Shown here one piece after another: positions 31,503-51,635 of a stretch of DNA of 64,000 bases. Position numbers and translations under genes: made by a program. A model generated the notes under the pieces. That model was not told the DNA's origin. It saw only the letters and a list, made by a program, of their open reading frames with translations, and searched no databases. Within the stretch, counting starts at the first letter, position 1. The number at the start of each line of letters is the position of its first letter. This DNA comes from Syngnathus acus (Eukaryota; Chordata; Actinopteri; Syngnathiformes; Syngnathidae): contig NC_051097.1 in NCBI RefSeq assembly GCF_901709675.1, positions 11,842,039 through 11,906,038 of the forward strand, written 5' to 3'.

Positions 31503-31882
31503 TTATGAAAATTGTAAACTTCCAAAGAGGGTGGGCAGGGTGGTGGCTTTGGGGTGCGGTTTGTAGCCAATTCGCTCGTTGATAAGCTCCGCCCTCGACG
31601 CAGCGGTACAGGTGGGCGGGGTTTCTCCCCCAATGACGTCGGTGCTGCCCACAGAGTCCCCGCCCACTCCAGCTCCCGACTCCACCTCTTCTCGTTGCCG
31701 TTTCCGTGCCTGCAGGAAAGGAAAGCAACAACCAGGGAATCCAAAGCTGCTCTTTTCCTTTGCCCAACGAGAGTGAGTCAGATGGGAAATGGAAAAATGA
31801 CCTCGAGCTCTTTCTTGATGCTCTCAAACTCGTCCGTGTCATCGATCTTAAGCTCCAGACGAGTTGGTTTTCTCCTCAACAT
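31503..31882 (-). CDS. cdc26: Anaphase-promoting complex subunit CDC26
   Basis: Two exons, 31802-31882 then 31503-31709, joined in phase 0 to 95 aa (human 85). The N-terminus [15 protein letters not shown] is the family hallmark that inserts into the TPR groove of APC6/CDC16 and stabilises it. The end ([14 protein letters not shown], then TLFGSLQF) matches the conserved C-terminus. CDC26 (APC12) is a small structural subunit of the APC/C ubiquitin ligase that drives mitotic exit. It lies head to head with prpf4, as in human, so a shared promoter is likely in the 1.5 kb between them. Confidence 0.93.
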
Positions 31883-33400
31883 CTTTCCGTAAGCTGGTGA
31901 AAATGTCAGTACAAATCAACACCCACGAGCTTGACTCAATCCCAATGGTTATCTTGAATCATTCAAAATGTGCAAACGTATGTTTACCTTGCTTTACGTG
32001 CTGTGTATGTACAGTATATTCAAAGTCAAGTCATCATCGGCAACAATCATGCATTTCAGCCCAAGTTTACAATGGAAGTCATGATGAAAGTGTTTATAAG
32101 GCTTACTAAGTTTCTGTCTTACGTTATATCTGTGCATCTTACTCTTGCTGATGTGTGCATGTATGTATGTATGTATTCGATGCTTGTCAGCCAAACATGG
32201 GAATTGGGGGTGTTTGCTGCAATTTATAGGTCACTTCTTTAAGTACGCCATTACTTGAGTAACCCAAAGAAGTCTACAGAGTTGAAGAGCTTGGCAAGTG
32301 GTTGACACGAGCACTTTGCCCATGCTGACTGACGCATTTCCCAACGTTTGGCGTGAATGCGAAAAGGCTAGGTGGTGGTGGTGCTGGTGATTTCTTCCGC
32401 CTTTGACGCAACAAGTACGCGAAAATGTACCTGTCAATTGATTCCAAGTTGCGTTGTGTCCTCGCCGAAATGAGTTTTGTAGTCTTTTGCGGCTTGAAAT
32501 GTTGTCGTTTTTCGTTGCTGTAGCAGCGCCAACAGGAAGCGCAACGTCTTCTTCTTCCGTCAGATTTTCCGCAGTGCAGCCGTAACGCGGCGTAATACTG
32601 CCCTCCACGGCTACAAGATAGAAGAAAACGCGAGTGAGCGCGCATTAAAACTCTGGGAAGGTCGCATGACGTCAGTCCCGCTCGCTCGCTTGCTCATTCG
32701 GACGGCCTTAACGTGACTTTGGACACCGAGTGCGATTGGGTCGCGCAACAAGTGACGCCACGTCCGGCCGGCCGCTGTGCCAGCCTGTGAATTTGGACGC
32801 AGCCCATCTCATCGACGACAAGTGTAACCTCTGAACTCCAAAGGATGTGACGTATCCTTTTACATCCGGGCCATTTCCCATCCGTAGTGCGCCTCATCGC
32901 TTTTGTACAAATGTGAGTTTCCTGACTTTTAAATATATATTGTCGCGATTGGCTTCCATTACTCTAGCGGCTTCAAACTCAAAGGAAGGTCAGATGTTGT
33001 CATGTTCAGCGCTACTTTGGTGCTCGAAGTGGCTAATGCTAACGCTAGCCGCCAACAGTAGCGGGGCACGTTTGTTTGATAGGCTCGCTCTTCATTGTTG
33101 TCATCGTTTTCAAATGCTGGCGCAAATGTATTCTTCTTGTCATTGTTTTTCTAAAACGATTATGCTCCAGTGAATGCTCGGTTTAACGAGACTTGTTTGT
33201 GGTAGGTAGCTTGTGTATTATCGTCATACTTGTAGTATTCCTTCATGTCTTATCATGTCACGTTCCTTCATTACATGTGAAAATACTTCCTGTTGTGCCC
33301 GGTCACTAAATCTGTGATTGTAAAATGTTAGCCGTTGGCAAAAGGCTTGCGTGCATGCATGACAGTAATCCATTCTTTTTTTGTGAAGCTTTCCTCCGAG
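31883..33400. promoter_or_regulatory. Shared upstream region of cdc26 and prpf4
   Basis: A head-to-head arrangement with start codons 1.52 kb apart. The GC-richer centre around 32.6-32.8 kb is the best candidate for a bidirectional core promoter. Untranslated first exons for one or both genes are likely but not resolved. Confidence 0.45.
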
Positions 33401-36302
33401 ATGTCAGACGACGAGGACTTGGCCCCTGCCCCGAAGAAAGGTCGCGTGTTCTACGGAAGCCTGGAAGAAAAAGAGCGTGAGCGTCTGAACGCGGAGCTCG
33501 CCGGGGCTTTGACGACGGGATCCGATGGCGTCAAGGCAGGAATTGAAGCGGGAAACATCAACATCTCGTCTTGTGGGTGACGCCGTTTGAAGACGCCCGC
33601 TGCAGGGCGCCCGCTGCAGGGCGCCCGCTGCAGGGCGCCCGATGCAGGGCGCCCGATGCACGGCGCCCGCTGCCCGACCCGCGTCCCGCTGCACGGCGCC
33701 TGACCCGCGTCCCCCTTTGCTTTGCAGCCGAGACACTGGAGCTGGAGGAGCACGTCAACGAGAGGCAACAGGAAGCGCTGGCCGAATTTGAGAGAAGGCG
33801 GCGAGCGCGGCAGATCACCGTATCCACCGACGACACCGAGGTCAAGGCGGGGCTGCGAGCGCTCGGAGAGCCCATCACCTTGTTTGGGGAGGGGCCGGCG
33901 GATCGGCGGGAGAGGTTAGCCGTGTCCCTCAACTGTCCGCTTTCACTTCCATCCCCTGTCTCATCCCTCTACTTTGACCGCTGTCTTGTCCACCTTTCAG
34001 GCTGCGTGGCATTTTGTCCGTGGTGGGTCCAGATGCGCTGAAGAAGTCCAGAAGAGACGAAGAGCGAGCCAAGCGATCCCAGGCGGAGGTTAGCAATCGG
34101 CACGTGCGCACACACGTCCATGTGTATGAAGATGCAAAGCGCCCGTGTTTTTGCTTTGCCTTCTCGACAGTGCCATCAGACGTGGTACCACGAAGGCCCG
34201 GCTTCTCTCAAGGACGCCCGCCTCTGGTTGGCTCGTTACTCTCTGCCCAGGTGAGTGGCCAACGACTCGGTCAAAGTTGACGTGCAAATATGAGAAGCGC
34301 GTGTGCCGGCTGGCAGGTCGATGAAACGTCTGGAGGTGGCACGGGGCCAAAAGGAAATTTGCGAGGCAACCAAAACCATCCGCCAGCAGGAGCTGAACAA
34401 GAGCCTGAGAGTGAGCGCCAATTGCCATCAGCGGCCGGCGGGCGGGCGGGCGGGTACTTGTTCTTGATGTGTCGCTCCTCCTCAGAACTTGAACAACTTC
34501 TGCAGTCAGATCGGCGACGATCGGCCAATCAGCTTCTGCCACTTCAGTCCCGACTCCAAAATGCTGGCCACCGCCTCCTGGTGATATGCTCGCCGCGCAC
34601 AGAAGCTGGCGGGAAAGCAGCTAATGCTACGCTAACGTGACACTTGCCCGACAGGAGCGGCTTGTGCAAGCTGTGGTCTGTCCCCGACTGCAACCTGATT
34701 CGCACGCTGCGAGGTGGGCCGGTGGGGAACGCCGTCGCGCTTTGTGGCTTCTTGTTCAAGACTCCGCCCCTTTCTGTCAGCAGGTCACAACACCAACGTG
34801 GGCGCGGTGGTCTTCCGCCCGCAGGCCGGCGTGTCTCTCGACCCATCGGACGTCAGTTTGGCCTCGTGCGCGGCGGACGGCTCCGTGAAGCTGTGGAACC
34901 TGCTCAGGTAAACGAGAAGGGGCGGAGTCGAGGAGAAAACAAAGTCAAAGCTAACGGCAGCCTTTCCTGTGCGGCGGTCGTAGCGACGAGCCGGTGGTGA
35001 GCATCGACGACCACGGCGAGCGGGTTGCCCGCGTGTGTTGGCATCCGTCCGGAAGGTTCTTGGGATCCACGTGGTAAATTGCCACCGCCGCGCATGCTCA
35101 AAAGTGGCACACAAAAGTGCTGCTGACCGACGAATCGGACAAAATGTGTTTTTTTTTTTTTTTTTTCTTCTTCTAATCGAGCTTTCGGTCAAGTTACAGA
35201 AAGGCCAAACGATCATGGTGACTGCATTCACTGTCTGCTCTTTTTATGATGGTGCGCTCTCTCTCTCGCTCTCTCTCCCCCTCTCCCTGCTCCGCTGTGC
35301 AGCTACGATCACTCGTGGCGTCTTTGGGACATGGAGGTGCAGGAGGAGATCCTGCACCAGGAAGGCCACAGCAAAGGCGTTCACGACCTTCATTTCCATC
35401 CCGACGGTTCGCTGGCGGCTACCGGGTAAGCGCCACGTTGGACGGAGGCGAGCGCTCGGAGCCAGCGCGCCCAACGCCGTCTTTGGGACGAGGCGACCGG
35501 CGTCTGAACGGGCCTCGTCTTGCGCGGCAGGGGCCTGGATGCCTTTGGCAGAGTGTGGGACCTCCGCACAGGACGCTGCGTGGTCTTCCTGGAAGGACAC
35601 CTTAAGGAGATCTACAGCGTGCACTTTTCCCCCAACGGGTCAGCCAATCAGACCACAGCAACCTTTTTTTGTTTGTCCTGTAAGAATGCCAAACAAGTGA
35701 CGTCCCCCACCCCCCCTCTCACTCAGCTACCACCTGGCCACAGGAAGTGGAGACAACACCTGCAAGGTTTGGGAGCTGAGGAACAGGAAGTGTCTCTACA
35801 CAATCCCCGCCCACCATAACCTTTTGTCGGGTGTCCGATTCCAGCGTAAGTGCCGCCGCTCCGTTTCTGCTCAATCTCGCTACCATGAAGCCACTTGACT
35901 ATTTGATTGCCTTTTCTCAACCTGTGCGTGCATGCATGTATGTGTGTGGTGCGTGCATGTATGTGTGTGTGCAGCCACGGACGGCCAATTCCTGTTGACG
36001 TGCGCGTACGACAACGTGGCGAAGGTTTGGAGTCACCCCGGCTGGATGCCGCTGAAGACGCTCGCCGGCCATGAGGGCAAGGTAGACCTTTGCTCTTCTC
36101 TGTCCAATCCCAAAGTAGCCACGAGCACGTCTCGGATTCAGCACTCCCTTACTATCTTAGCAAAAAAAAAAAAAAAGAGATGAGTGATGACGCCACATTT
36201 TTTGGTTTTGGTCAGGTGATGGGTGTGGACGTTTCTCCCGACGGCAAACTCATTGCCACGTGCTCCTACGACAGAACCTTTAAACTTTGGATGTCAGAGT
36301 GA
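33401..36302 (+). CDS. prpf4: U4/U6 small nuclear ribonucleoprotein Prp4
   Basis: Fourteen exons: 33401-33572, 33728-33914, 34001-34088, 34171-34250, 34317-34410, 34486-34580, 34655-34713, 34794-34917, 34984-35073, 35303-35425, 35531-35638, 35727-35845, 35975-36081, 36216-36302. They join in phase to 510 aa (human about 522). The start [13 protein letters not shown] is followed by the SFM/PRP4-type motif region ([32 protein letters not shown]) and a seven-blade WD40 propeller ([74 protein letters not shown]). It binds PRPF3 and the U4/U6 duplex in the tri-snRNP for pre-mRNA splicing. Poly(A) signal at 36340-36345. Confidence 0.96.
33595..33668 (+). repeat. 14-bp minisatellite (CGCCCGCTGCAGGG) in prpf4 intron 1
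   Basis: About five copies, some with GATGCA in place of GCTGCA, in the 155-bp first intron. The array fills nearly half of that intron. Confidence 0.9.
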
Positions 36303-36809
36303 CTCAGTTGCTTGTTTTCCTAGTTCTGCTGTTTTTTGCAATAAAATCATCTTTTTTGAGTTGCTGCTTTGAATTTTTGACACAACTGTTTTTGGGGGAA
36401 AGCACTTAAATGGAACAATCTGTATGGTTTAAGACAGAGTTGCCTTCAGATCCAAGTGAGCCTCCATCTCGCTCGAAATGGTCGGTCCCGCCATAATAAC
36501 ACGGGCTAACAATTAGCATATTCCACATGTTCTTGATCGTCTGCAGAGACTATTGGGCACGCCAGAAGGAAGAGGCAGCGCAATGTGCAATGTGTGAGGG
36601 GAAAAACAAGTTCATTTCCTTTTGAAAATGATTGGATATTTTATTTCCTCATCGTTTGAAGTCATTACCCCCCCATGCTTTACTGACATAGCTTTTCGCA
36701 GAGGACTGGTTTCAGGTTTGATTTGAATGGTGAACAAGTTTGCAGGGCAGCGCAGCGCAGCGCTTGACGTGCGTGACGCACAACGTTCTGACGCGTGCGC
36801 GTGGCGTCA
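36303..36809. other. Convergent 3' region between prpf4 and ufc1
   Basis: It holds the prpf4 signal at 36340-36345 and a minus-strand AATAAA (TTTATT at 36640-36645) that would serve ufc1. Confidence 0.65.
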
Positions 36810-37316
36810 CTACGACGCCTTCTGCTGCTCCGCGTGGATCACCAGCCCCTTGGCGATCAGGTCCGGGACCTCGACGGCGAGCCACGGGCCGAGCCCGAGC
36901 GCCATGAGGTGGGCCAGGCCGAAACGAGGCGCGTTGCGGGCCCACAGCGGCGCGAAGTGATCGGTCAGGCAGATCTTGCCGCCGCGGTACATCTTGGCCG
37001 TCTTGCCGTCCAAGTCCGGCAGTGCCACTTCCGGCGCCGTGTCCGGGTACGTCACGGGGATGTCGAACTCCAGGCGGAACTCGTAGCGCAGCAGCTCGTG
37101 TACGAACCAGCACGTGCCGGTCCAGCGCGTCCCGTCCGCGTTGGACTCGAGGCGGAACCAGTCGTTGTCAGCGGCCTTGTTGCTCTCCACGAAGCGGATG
37201 AGGGCTTGGTACTCCTCCTTGAGGCGCTGCGGCCAAAGGGCGCGCTCTCGCGGTCCCGCCTGCGTTTTAAGCAGAGGAATCTGAGACACCGTCTTGCGCG
37301 TGCCCTCGTCTGCCAT
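36810..37316 (-). CDS. ufc1: UFM1-conjugating enzyme UFC1, intronless
   Basis: A single uninterrupted frame of 168 codons (human 167) starting [14 protein letters not shown]. It has the complete UFC1 signature: [27 protein letters not shown], the TYPDTAPE E2-like loop, and [13 protein letters not shown] with the catalytic Cys at about residue 116, then [21 protein letters not shown]1 accepts UFM1 from UBA5 and passes it to targets such as ribosomal protein RPL26 at the ER through UFL1. The human gene is multi-exonic, so this intact single-exon copy is either a functional retrocopy or a product of intron loss. The frame extends upstream through repetitive Arg/Ser codons, which I exclude. Head to head with ythdc1. 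Confidence 0.94.
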   Translation of the reverse strand: MADEGTRKTVSQIPLLKTQAGPRERALWPQRLKEEYQALIRFVESNKAADNDWFRLESNADGTRWTGTCWFVHELLRYEFRLEFDIPVTYPDTAPEVALPDLDGKTAKMYRGGKICLTDHFAPLWARNAPRFGLAHLMALGLGPWLAVEVPDLIAKGLVIHAEQQKAS

Positions 37317-38002
37317 CGGAACGAGCGAGCGAGCGAGCGAGCGGACCAACTGGTGTGGTGGGCCAGCACAAACAGGACGATGCGCGGCGACGCTCGCTGA
37401 CGTGGACCAGAGTTCCGCTGTGTCGTCACGTTTGTGGCCGCCGGCCGCTTCCTCTCCTCTTCAGCCTTCTGCTTTCCGGCGTATGACCGCCACCTACTGG
37501 CCCGGGTTGTGAATTAAATGAAAACGACCCAAATGAAGAATTCAGTTGCTTGTTGTTCGACGACTTCAAATCATTCCAACAAGGGGCTTGCCCCACTCAC
37601 AAACAAATTTTTTTTCTTATATTGGCCACTTACGTTTTCTGGCCGATTATTATGACAGCATTGCGCATTTCACAACAGATGCGGCTTTAACAAAGCGCAC
37701 ATAACACCAATCCAACAACAACAACAACAACACAACGATAATAATCAAAGAAAACAACAACAACAGCAGTACACGGTAACGCGTAAGCATGCCGTAAAGT
37801 GTTTGGTGACGCCACAAATTTAGCGGAAGCTGTCACCGAGTAGACAAGAAGAACTTCCGGTCCAGACAGCCATCTTCCCATGTTCTCTCTCTCATCGTTT
37901 CTCTCGAATTTGTGACTTGTTCACGTTTTCGCTCATCTTCGACGATAACCAAACACGTCGCCATCGAGCACAAGTAGCGAGCGAGCTCGCGTCGGCGCAA
38001 AG
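37317..38002. promoter_or_regulatory. Shared upstream region of ufc1 and ythdc1
   Basis: A divergent arrangement with start codons 687 bp apart. The region near 37.85-38.0 kb is GC-rich and precedes an AAGATGGCGGC (YY1-type) start context for ythdc1. The middle is AT-rich with CAA repeats (37715-37765). Confidence 0.5.
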
Positions 38003-43472
<5,470 letters not shown>

Positions 43473-44269
43473 GTGAAGTGAGCATTTGCCTGCTGCTGCC
43501 GCCGCCGTCCGTCCATCCGTCTATCCTTTGCTTGTTGGTGATGGCCTGCCTCCCCTCCCCTCCCCTCCTCTCGTTTCCTCCCTCCCGTGCAGGAGAAGTG
43601 ACATCACGGAAGAAAAAGGGGCAGAGTCCAGGAAGCCACTTAGCAACTGAAGGGATTGCTGTCCGTCACCTCCGCTTGTTTTATTGTGAAATGCCTGTCC
43701 CTGCCTGGCCAACACCAAATAAATGACTTGTGTTCTTTCACGCAACTGTCCTGCACGCGTCTTAAGTTCTTCCTCGCCGAGAAGGAGCGTGGCGGCGGCA
43801 TCACGTGACTTAAACGGCAGCGCTCGCCGTCTACAAAGTCCTCGGTAGCCGCTCGACCGTTACGCTTGTCACGAGATGGCGGTAAAGTACTCCTTTTGTC
43901 CGCTTAAAGTTCTTCCACGATTCCTTGCTCTTTCTCAGCTGTGAATACAGCAACCAGATGGTGGCAAAGCGCTATTTAGGTCTGAATGGAAAAAACCACA
44001 GCGTTCCGTGGCACGTAGATGGCATGGGACGAGTGCCCGCCCGCCCGCCCGCCTGCCCGCGTGTCAACGCTGCGTTGGTCGTCAAGATGCTTTCAAAGCA
44101 AAATTGTGCAAGTGCTTTTTCTCTGGCCTTTGCCTGACCCAGCACACACACCGGAGAAATGAGGTCCAAACGGGCGTGTGACACGTAGGTGACACACGCA
44201 TGCACGTTCTTTGGCGCCAGGGTGTGACAAAGTTTTTTTTTTTTCTTCCCCTGTTTGTGTTCCGCTCAG
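43473..44269. other. ythdc1 3' UTR and gap before the abcc6-like locus
   Basis: It contains the ythdc1 poly(A) signal. Beyond about 43.75 kb there is GC-rich sequence with no recognisable exons of the missing 5' half of the ABC transporter. Confidence 0.55.
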
Positions 44270-47223
<2,954 letters not shown>

Positions 47224-47574
47224 GACGGCGCCGCGCCCGACACGTGTGCAGGATCCCGTCCCATCCTGTCCCTTATTCTACCAGTTTGTTCAGTGCTGGC
47301 TGCAGGCGCGTGTTGCCGGCCGTGCACGGGTTGCGTGTGTGCGCTGACCCCGCAGCAGCACGGGTCGCCACTTCCTCTTCAAGGCGCAGATAAGGCACGC
47401 AGCCCTTTTTCCACGCTCACGCCCCCCCCCGCACATCAACTCTGACACGCTCACCTGTGTCACCTTTCCCGACACCACCAAAGGGGCTAATAATACTGAT
47501 ACAAATCCAGCGGAAAAACGCTTGAGGTGCCAATCCAAAGTTTTGCGCAATAAACTCTGAGTGCTATGTCAGAG

Positions 47575-47615
<41 letters not shown>

Positions 47616-47898
47616 GTGTGTGCGCGCGCGTGTTTGTGCCGGATTATTTGTGCAGTTTCAAGGATTGTGACTGCGGGTTTGTCTCCTTGTGCAAATGGTG
47701 CGGGATCCACATCGCTCCCTCCCACTCCCCCCTTGAGAGAAACGTGAGCAGAATCCAAACGACCGGGAAGTGACGGTCGCCCAACGGAACATTCTTCCCT
47801 GGGCTCGTCCCGTGACGTCAGCAAGGATCCGCGCTCCCATTGGCCCGAGCGTCCCCTAAAAGGCACGCGCGGCCCGCCGACCCGCATCCCGCTGAAAG
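47224..47898. other. Gap between the abcc6-like locus and stanniocalcin
   Basis: It has a (TG)n run at 47579-47632 and the stanniocalcin proximal promoter at its right end. Confidence 0.6.
47813..47863 (+). promoter_or_regulatory. Proximal promoter of stanniocalcin: CRE, CCAAT, TATA-like
   Basis: A perfect palindromic CRE (TGACGTCA, 47813-47820), an inverted CCAAT (ATTGG, 47839-47843) and a TATA-like CTAAAAGG (47856-47863) line up within 51 bp, ending 35 bp before the start codon. The order and spacing fit a regulated Pol II promoter responsive to CREB/ATF. Function is inferred. Confidence 0.65.
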
Positions 47899-49205
47899 AT
47901 GTGGCGTGTGTCGTGGTCTTGTCAGCTGCTGGTGGCGGTGGTGGCGTCCTCGGCGTGGTGCTCGGAGCCAGAGAGCGCGGAGGCGGCTCCGCGCCGCGCC
48001 CGCTTCTCCTCCAACAGCCCCGGTGAGCGCTTTGCTTCTCGCTCGCTCGCTCGCTCGCCCGCCCGCCCACCGGCGTGTCCGACGCGATGCTGACGTCCCG
48101 TTTGCGTGGCCGTAGCGGAGGTGGCGCGCTGCCTGAACGGCGCGGTGGCGGTGGGTTGCGGATTCTTCTCCTGCCTGGAAAACTCTACGTGCGACACGGA
48201 CGGGATGCACGAGATCTGCGAGCTGTTCCTGCAAGCTGCCGCCACCTTCGATACGGAGGTGACAAACGCCGGCGAGAGTGGCAGAGGCTCGTTTGGCAAT
48301 GCGAGCGGCGACAAACGCTGCGCCTGACGTGTGCGCGCCGCCTGACGTGTGCGCGCCGCCTGACGTGTGTGCGCCCCCGCCCGCCTGACGTGTGCGCCCC
48401 CGCCTGACGTGTGCTCGTAGGGCAAGACGTTTGTGAAGAAGAGTCTGCACTGCGTGGCCCAGGGCATCGGCAGCAAAGTGTTCCAGACCATCCGCCGCTG
48501 CAACATCTTCCAGAGGATGATCGCCGAGGTGCAGGAGGAATGCTTGGTGGCGCACGACATCTGCGGTGCGGCGCGCCGAAACCCGCAAGCCTTCGCCGAC
48601 GTGGTGCAAGTGCCCACGCACTTCCCCAACAGGTTGGCAGCGCCCGCGTCCCCCGCCTTCACCTCACGCGCCAGTCGGAGCACGCTGCATTTCACGTCGC
48701 CATCTCGAGCCAATGCGTTGTCGTCAGTCTCACGGGGCTGAGACGGACGGGCCAGTCTTCCCTTGCGACCGCACGCACGTTGGCTCCCAATTGGTGCGCC
48801 GGCCGGCGCTTTGCACAAATGCTCTTTGTTCAGTCCATCGCCTGCTTTGGAGTCAATGCCAATTGCAGCACGTGACGTGCCACGACTGACGGAGCGGCGT
48901 GTGCCATGCGCAGGTACTACAGCACGCTGCTGCAGACGCTGCAGGCGTGTGACGAGCAGACGGTGGCGGCGGTGCGCACGGGCCTGCTGGGGCGTTTGGG
49001 CCCCGACGTGGAGACCTTCCTGCAGATGGTCCGCAACAAAGACTGCGAGGCGGGCGGAGCCGCCGCCGCCTTCGAAGACCCGTCCGCCTGGAGGAACGTG
49101 CCCGTCTTCAACGTGCAGCCCGGCTTCCGGGGACGCGACCCCACCCACCTCTTCGCCCGCAAGCGTTCGCTGGACCGCCAGGGACCCGCCGGCCGGCACG
49201 GGTAG
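47899..49205 (+). CDS. stc1l: Stanniocalcin (STC1 type), secreted calcium/phosphate-regulating glycoprotein
   Basis: Four exons: 47899-48022, 48116-48258, 48421-48632, 48914-49205, joined in phase to 256 aa (human STC1 247). A signal peptide ([21 protein letters not shown]) is followed by a basic prosegment ending [10 protein letters not shown]. The conserved body has the STC cysteine pattern: [32 protein letters not shown] with an NST glycosylation site, [32 protein letters not shown] and NRYYSTLL. Stanniocalcin lowers plasma calcium in fish and is made in the corpuscles of Stannius. The sequence is nearer STC1 than STC2. Whether it is stc1 or the fish paralog stc1l is my guess, based on divergence from tetrapod STC1. 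Poly(A) signal at 49266-49271. Confidence 0.9.
48321..48416 (+). repeat. ~18-bp minisatellite (CGCCTGACGTGTGCGCGC) abutting a stanniocalcin acceptor
   Basis: About five copies, length-variable at the 3' end, occupying the last 100 bp of intron 2 right up to the TCGTAG acceptor. It leaves no ordinary polypyrimidine tract. Confidence 0.88.
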
Positions 49206-49771
49206 AACATGCCGCTGTACTATGTGGGAGTATTGGGAGGACAACAAAGCAAGCAGAATCAGAAAAATAAAAAATAAGACATCAAAATAACGTACGTTTG
49301 AATTCAATATTATTAAGGCTTCCAAAAATGATGATGTATGGTAGGGATTTTTTTATTTCATCAAAACCACAAAATGCATGTAGGAAAGGGCTATACTTAC
49401 TTGACTTGTGTGTGCGCGTGTGTGGGTGCGTGCGGGATTGATTCCTGCGTTGATCATACAAATTAAGAAATGGCTTTAAAAAAAATAGCTCATGCATAGC
49501 AAGGTTGTTTTTTTTGTTACCCCCCCCCCCCCCCCCCCCCCCCCACGAAAATGCCATGTATAGTAAGGCTTTTTTTTATTTAAAAAAAAAAAAAAAAAGG
49601 CCATGTATGGCAAGAGTTTTTTTAGTTAAAAAAAAAAAATTAAAAAGACCATCAGGGGTAGTGCTCGAGGCCCCGTCTTCTTCTTCGTCTTCTTCTTCGT
49701 CGTCTTCTTCTTCGTGGCGCCTCCCTTCTTCTTCGCGTCTTCCGCCCTCTTCGCGTCCAAGCAGAATCAAA
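49206..49771. other. stanniocalcin-cox5b intergenic gap with homopolymers
   Basis: It contains a C25 run (49520-49544), several A and T runs, and a (TTC)n tract (49677-49712) near the cox5b start. Assembly may be unreliable here. Confidence 0.7.
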
Positions 49772-51635
49772 ATGTCGGCCGCAAGGTTACTCGCGCGTTG
49801 GTCCGTGAGAGCTTCTTCGTTTCCCTGGCGCTTGGTGGGCCTCCGCCGACCCGCTCTGGTGCCCGCGCCGAGCCGCAGCATGGCGGCTGGAGGTGAGTGC
49901 CGAGCCGCGGAACCTGAAACAAGCCGAAAGGCTAGCTTTGTCCTCGACAAGGACGAAGAAGCTACTGCGCTCGCTCCATGCCTTTCCATTCATTTGTAAA
50001 TGGCTTCCACTGCGATTGTTTCCTTTGCCGTCACTGAAGTCCAACCGTAAAAGTGTCATTTTGTCGTCCCGAAATAATGCCAAGGGAGTTGGCACTTGCG
50101 TGCACCAGGGGCTCAAGAGGGCCCTATTCATCCTCTTGTTGAATTCGAGTTTCGAACCTTCTAAACTGTTGTTGTCAAAGGACGGACGGACGGACGGACG
50201 GACGGACGGACGTCATTGGAACGCACGGCCGGCCGTCATTGGAACGCACGGCCGGCCGTCCCGTCATTGGAACGCACGGCCGGCCGTCCCGTCATTGGAA
50301 CGCAAAAAGCAGCATTTGAAAACTCCAACCAACGTGAATTGTTCAATCCCAAAGGCCTCCCTCCTTTTAGTCATGTGCAAAGTAAGACAATTGGAGTAAA
50401 TGACAGCTAATGGCAAAGAGCATTTCCTTAGCTAGCGGCAAAGAGCATTTTCTTCGCTAGCACAGAGGACAAAAACCTCCATCGCACATTCCATGGCTTG
50501 TTCCGAATAAATGGAGGGAATTGCCATTAAATTGGGTGAAAACATTGACCAGTTCAACATCAAACTCGATCACGCTCGACGTGCGATCAATAGCAAGAGT
50601 GAATGTCATTGTCAAATGCTGAATCCAAATGATGCGGAAAGCGCCCATTTCACTTTGTTCAAATGTGAGCGTTGCGGCGTCAACCGAAAAGCCAAACGGC
50701 GCCGGATCTAACGCGCCGTGTGGCTTCAGGAATCCCCACGGACGAGGAGCAAGCCACTGGCCTGGAGAAGATCATCATGAACGCCATGAAGGAAGGCTCG
50801 GTAAGAATCTGCAAACCAGGCCGTTTTTGCAATCACACGCTGATCATTGGCAGAGGAAAATCCCAATAACTGATTCACTGGCCAATTCATGAATGCCCTT
50901 CTTTTTTTCCCTCCTCATTTGGATGGGTTAATAATTCACAAGTAAATCAAGTCTAAATGATAAATCCATTTTATTTTGGAAAATTGTATTCCATTTGGCG
51001 GCACAAACCTACGATACCGCCACAGACCACTAGAGGGCCGGCGGTGCGGTATCGGAGCAATCTTACTTTGCTGTTGTGATGGCGGAACCGGGTCAAAGGT
51101 ACCGTGTGCGCTGTGCTTCAGGATCCGTACAGCATGTTGAAGCCCAAAGAGTACGCCGGTTCCAAAGCGGATCCTCACCTGGTGCCCTCCATCACCGACA
51201 AGAGGATCGTGGGATGCGTGTGTAAGTAGCTTACACGCAAAGTCCATCACGTTGCCACGTTTGCGTATAGGCGAGCCCCTGCACCCCACAAAAATTGATG
51301 CGCTTTATATTTGCCATGGGAAGATCCTCGTTTCTCGTTGGCACCCCAAACAAGGCAAGGGCCGGTGGGTGGCTCGGCCCAAGAAAAAGCGCGTTTGCGT
51401 GGGCGAGAAGCTAGCTGAAAGTAGCCAAAGCCAAAGAGCGGACGCGCCTCATCGTTGCCGTCAAGCACTCCAGACCCCCCCCAGGCCGCGAGCGAGCCTA
51501 ACCGAGTCGGGTGTGTGCGCAGGCGAGGAGGACAACACGGCTGTGGTTTGGTTTTGGCTCCACCAAGGCGAGGCCCAGCGCTGCCCTTCGTGCGGCTCCC
51601 ACTACAAACTGGTGGCCCACCAGCTCCCCCACTAG
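49772..51635 (+). CDS. cox5b: Cytochrome c oxidase subunit 5B, mitochondrial
   Basis: Four exons: 49772-49892, 50730-50800, 51122-51221, 51523-51635, joined in phase to 134 aa (human 129). An Arg-rich presequence ([15 protein letters not shown]... ending MAAGG) precedes the mature chain [54 protein letters not shown] and [14 protein letters not shown]. The Cys residues of CEED and CPSC are the zinc ligands of the rubredoxin-like fold. It is a nuclear-encoded structural subunit of respiratory complex IV on the matrix side. Human COX5B neighbours ACTR1B; here the two are 40 kb apart. Poly(A) signal at 51707-51712. Confidence 0.96.
50213..50303 (+). repeat. 23-28-bp minisatellite in cox5b intron 1
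   Basis: Four tandem copies of CGTCATTGGAACGCACGGCC with variable GGCCGTCC ends, preceded by (GGAC)n at 50180-50212. Three copies carry GGCCGGCC. Confidence 0.92.

Noticed and set aside
36181-36215. Possible C/D-box snoRNA in the last prpf4 intron (GTGATGA near 36184)
   Set aside because: No matching D box or terminal stem could be found.
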